NCBI GenBank assembly: GCA_964030785.1
Contig: OZ034967.1
Span: 58,301,665 to 58,365,664 of the forward strand
Direction: 5' to 3'
Length of the DNA stretch: 64,000 nt
Origin: Siderastrea siderea
Lineage: Eukaryota > Cnidaria > Anthozoa > Scleractinia > Rhizangiidae
A model generated the notes under the pieces. It was given only the letters and a program-made list of their open reading frames with translations. It did no database searches and was not told the origin of the DNA. A program made the position numbers and the translations under genes. Shown one piece after another: positions 63,293 to 64,000 of the stretch. The number at the start of each line of letters is the position of its first letter. Positions within the stretch are counted from its first letter, which is position 1.

Positions 63293-64000
63293 ATGGAAAT
63301 TTTCACTTATGAAGGAAAAAAACTGAATATTATCAAAAAGGATGATGATATTTGGTTTCGTGGTAAAACAGTTGCTAGCATTTTGGGATATTCAAATTCA
63401 CGAAAAGTGATTAATGATCATGTTGATGAAGAAGATAAATGTTCACTTAAGAGGCTCAAATCCAAGGGGGACGATTCGTCCCCTTTAACTGAGGTTGATG
63501 AAAATGACCAAAAATCCAAGAGTAACGATTCGTTACCTTTGACTGGGAACCTCAAAAACACGATTTATATAAATGAATCTGGATTGTACAGCCTAATATT
63601 GAGATCAAAAATGGATAAAGCTAAAGATTTCCAACGTTGGGTAACAAAAGAGGTTTTACCATCAATCAGAAAAACAGGACGATTTGAATTCAACAACAGG
63701 CCATACAAAATGCTGACATTCAATATCAACACAGAATATGATTTACATAAAAAGGTAGTCAACTTTATTAGAAACAATTATCCTAAAGCAATCCTAATCC
63801 CAACATTAGGTGAAAACCAAATTAATGGTAACATGAGAATAAAATCATACAACATGGGTTATCAGAAGGGAGCTTGTGATCTATTCATTGGAAATATGCA
63901 TTTGAAGTACTCAGGTTTTGCAATCGAATTTAAAACACCAACTGGTTATGGAAAGCTTTCAGAAGAACAGGAGATGATGCTACAAGAGTATGAAAACAAC
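63293..64000 (+). CDS. BRO-N protein with PD-(D/E)xK-like nuclease domain (truncated by window end)
   Basis: The N-terminal BRO domain has IWFRGKTVASILGY, a KVINDHVD helix and INESGLYSLILRSKMDKAKDFQRW ending VLPSIRKTG (quoted in parts: INESGLYSLI, FQRWVTKEVLPSIRKTG). BRO-N proteins of baculoviruses and other DNA viruses bind nucleic acid. The C-terminal part has GACDLFI and AIEFKTPTG..LSEEQ, a D..ExK pattern typical of VRR-NUC/PD-(D/E)xK nucleases. An internal duplication, KSKGDDSSPLT then KSKSNDSLPLT, lies in the BRO loop. Starts at ATAATTATATATG. No stop before the window ends. Confidence 0.78.
   Translation, partial: MEIFTYEGKKLNIIKKDDDIWFRGKTVASILGYSNSRKVINDHVDEEDKCSLKRLKSKGDDSSPLTEVDENDQKSKSNDSLPLTGNLKNTIYINESGLYSLILRSKMDKAKDFQRWVTKEVLPSIRKTGRFEFNNRPYKMLTFNINTEYDLHKKVVNFIRNNYPKAILIPTLGENQINGNMRIKSYNMGYQKGACDLFIGNMHLKYSGFAIEFKTPTGYGKLSEEQEMMLQEYENN

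Larger units (their letters stand above)
43773..64000. mobile_element. Polinton/adintovirus-like integrated element (left end to beyond the window)
   Basis: The left edge is set by comparing the broken copy C intron with gene A: host sequence CCGCTAAAAG..ACAAGGTA is collinear up to 43772 and then diverges. The element begins AGTAG, and Polintons typically have 5'-AG ends. The gene set (packaging ATPase, double-jelly-roll capsid, penton, adenain-type protease, fibre, PLA2, chromodomain integrase) identifies it. Capsid, protease and integrase genes run rightward; ATPase, fibre and a two-TM gene run leftward. It carries an 8274-bp MULE. The predicted 6-bp target duplication would be GTAATT (43767-43772); its partner lies outside the window. 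DNA polymerase B is not seen here. Confidence 0.88.

Noticed and set aside
43773..64000. A DNA polymerase B gene to prove a classical Polinton
   Set aside because: None is visible in the window; it may lie to the right, so the element is called Polinton/adintovirus-like only.

Overview
This window looks like a cnidarian (probably stony coral or sea anemone) nuclear contig. The host genes are intron-containing olfactomedin-domain genes with GT/AG splice sites. The rest is nested DNA transposons, a large tandem satellite and a virus-like Polinton-type insertion. The assignment rests on gene architecture and remembered resemblance to cnidarian sequences, not on a database search.

Layout. (1) 1-6200: a perfect 93-bp palindrome, a pyrimidine-rich minisatellite, and olfactomedin-like gene A (3184-5839). 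(2) 6200-31370: no recognisable protein gene. Seven degenerate copies of a 2.1-3.0 kb tandem unit start near 8071. The array is interrupted by a 4.86-kb TTAA-flanked element with terminal inverted repeats of about 1.3 kb (13622-18482), which itself carries a 733-bp fold-back element (16001-16733). (3) 31370-38600: olfactomedin-like gene B (32265-37944), a complete paralogue of A including its signal-peptide exon. (4) 38600-43772: spacer, a probable MITE, and a chimeric, broken third olfactomedin copy (C) that carries a 1.36-kb transposon. (5) 43773 to beyond the window end: a Polinton/adintovirus-like element inserted in an intron of copy C. (6) Inside that element, an 8274-bp Mutator-like (MULE) transposon (45218-53491) has split the fibre gene. 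The MULE has a three-exon transposase gene and a 10-bp target duplication.

The Polinton-like element carries a virion set: A32/FtsK-type packaging ATPase, penton-like minor capsid protein, double-jelly-roll major capsid protein, phage-like fibre, adenain-type protease, pVI-like and other small basic proteins, and a PPxY protein. It also carries a zinc-ribbon protein, a parvovirus-type phospholipase A2 and a chromodomain integrase. A VLTF3-like factor, a two-transmembrane protein, a small unknown protein, a DUF5754-like protein and a truncated BRO-N/nuclease gene complete the visible part. No DNA polymerase B is seen, but the right end lies outside the window. The major capsid frame break and the split fibre mean this copy is dead as a virus.

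The most interesting signal is translational. The zinc-ribbon, PLA2 and integrase frames overlap, each shifted by -1, and the PLA2 and integrase frames have no usable ATG. At each junction there is an in-frame canonical slippery heptamer (G GGA AAC at 61103; A AAA AAC at 61741), followed 5 or 7 nt later by a strong stem (8 bp and 14 bp). This is the layout of two consecutive programmed -1 ribosomal frameshifts, as in some retroviral gag-pro-pol genes. A third -1 overlap, pVI-like to protease, has an A9 run but no obvious stem. Nearly every start codon in the element also sits in a shared AT-rich motif ending in TATATG or TATAAATG, alongside the VLTF3-like factor.
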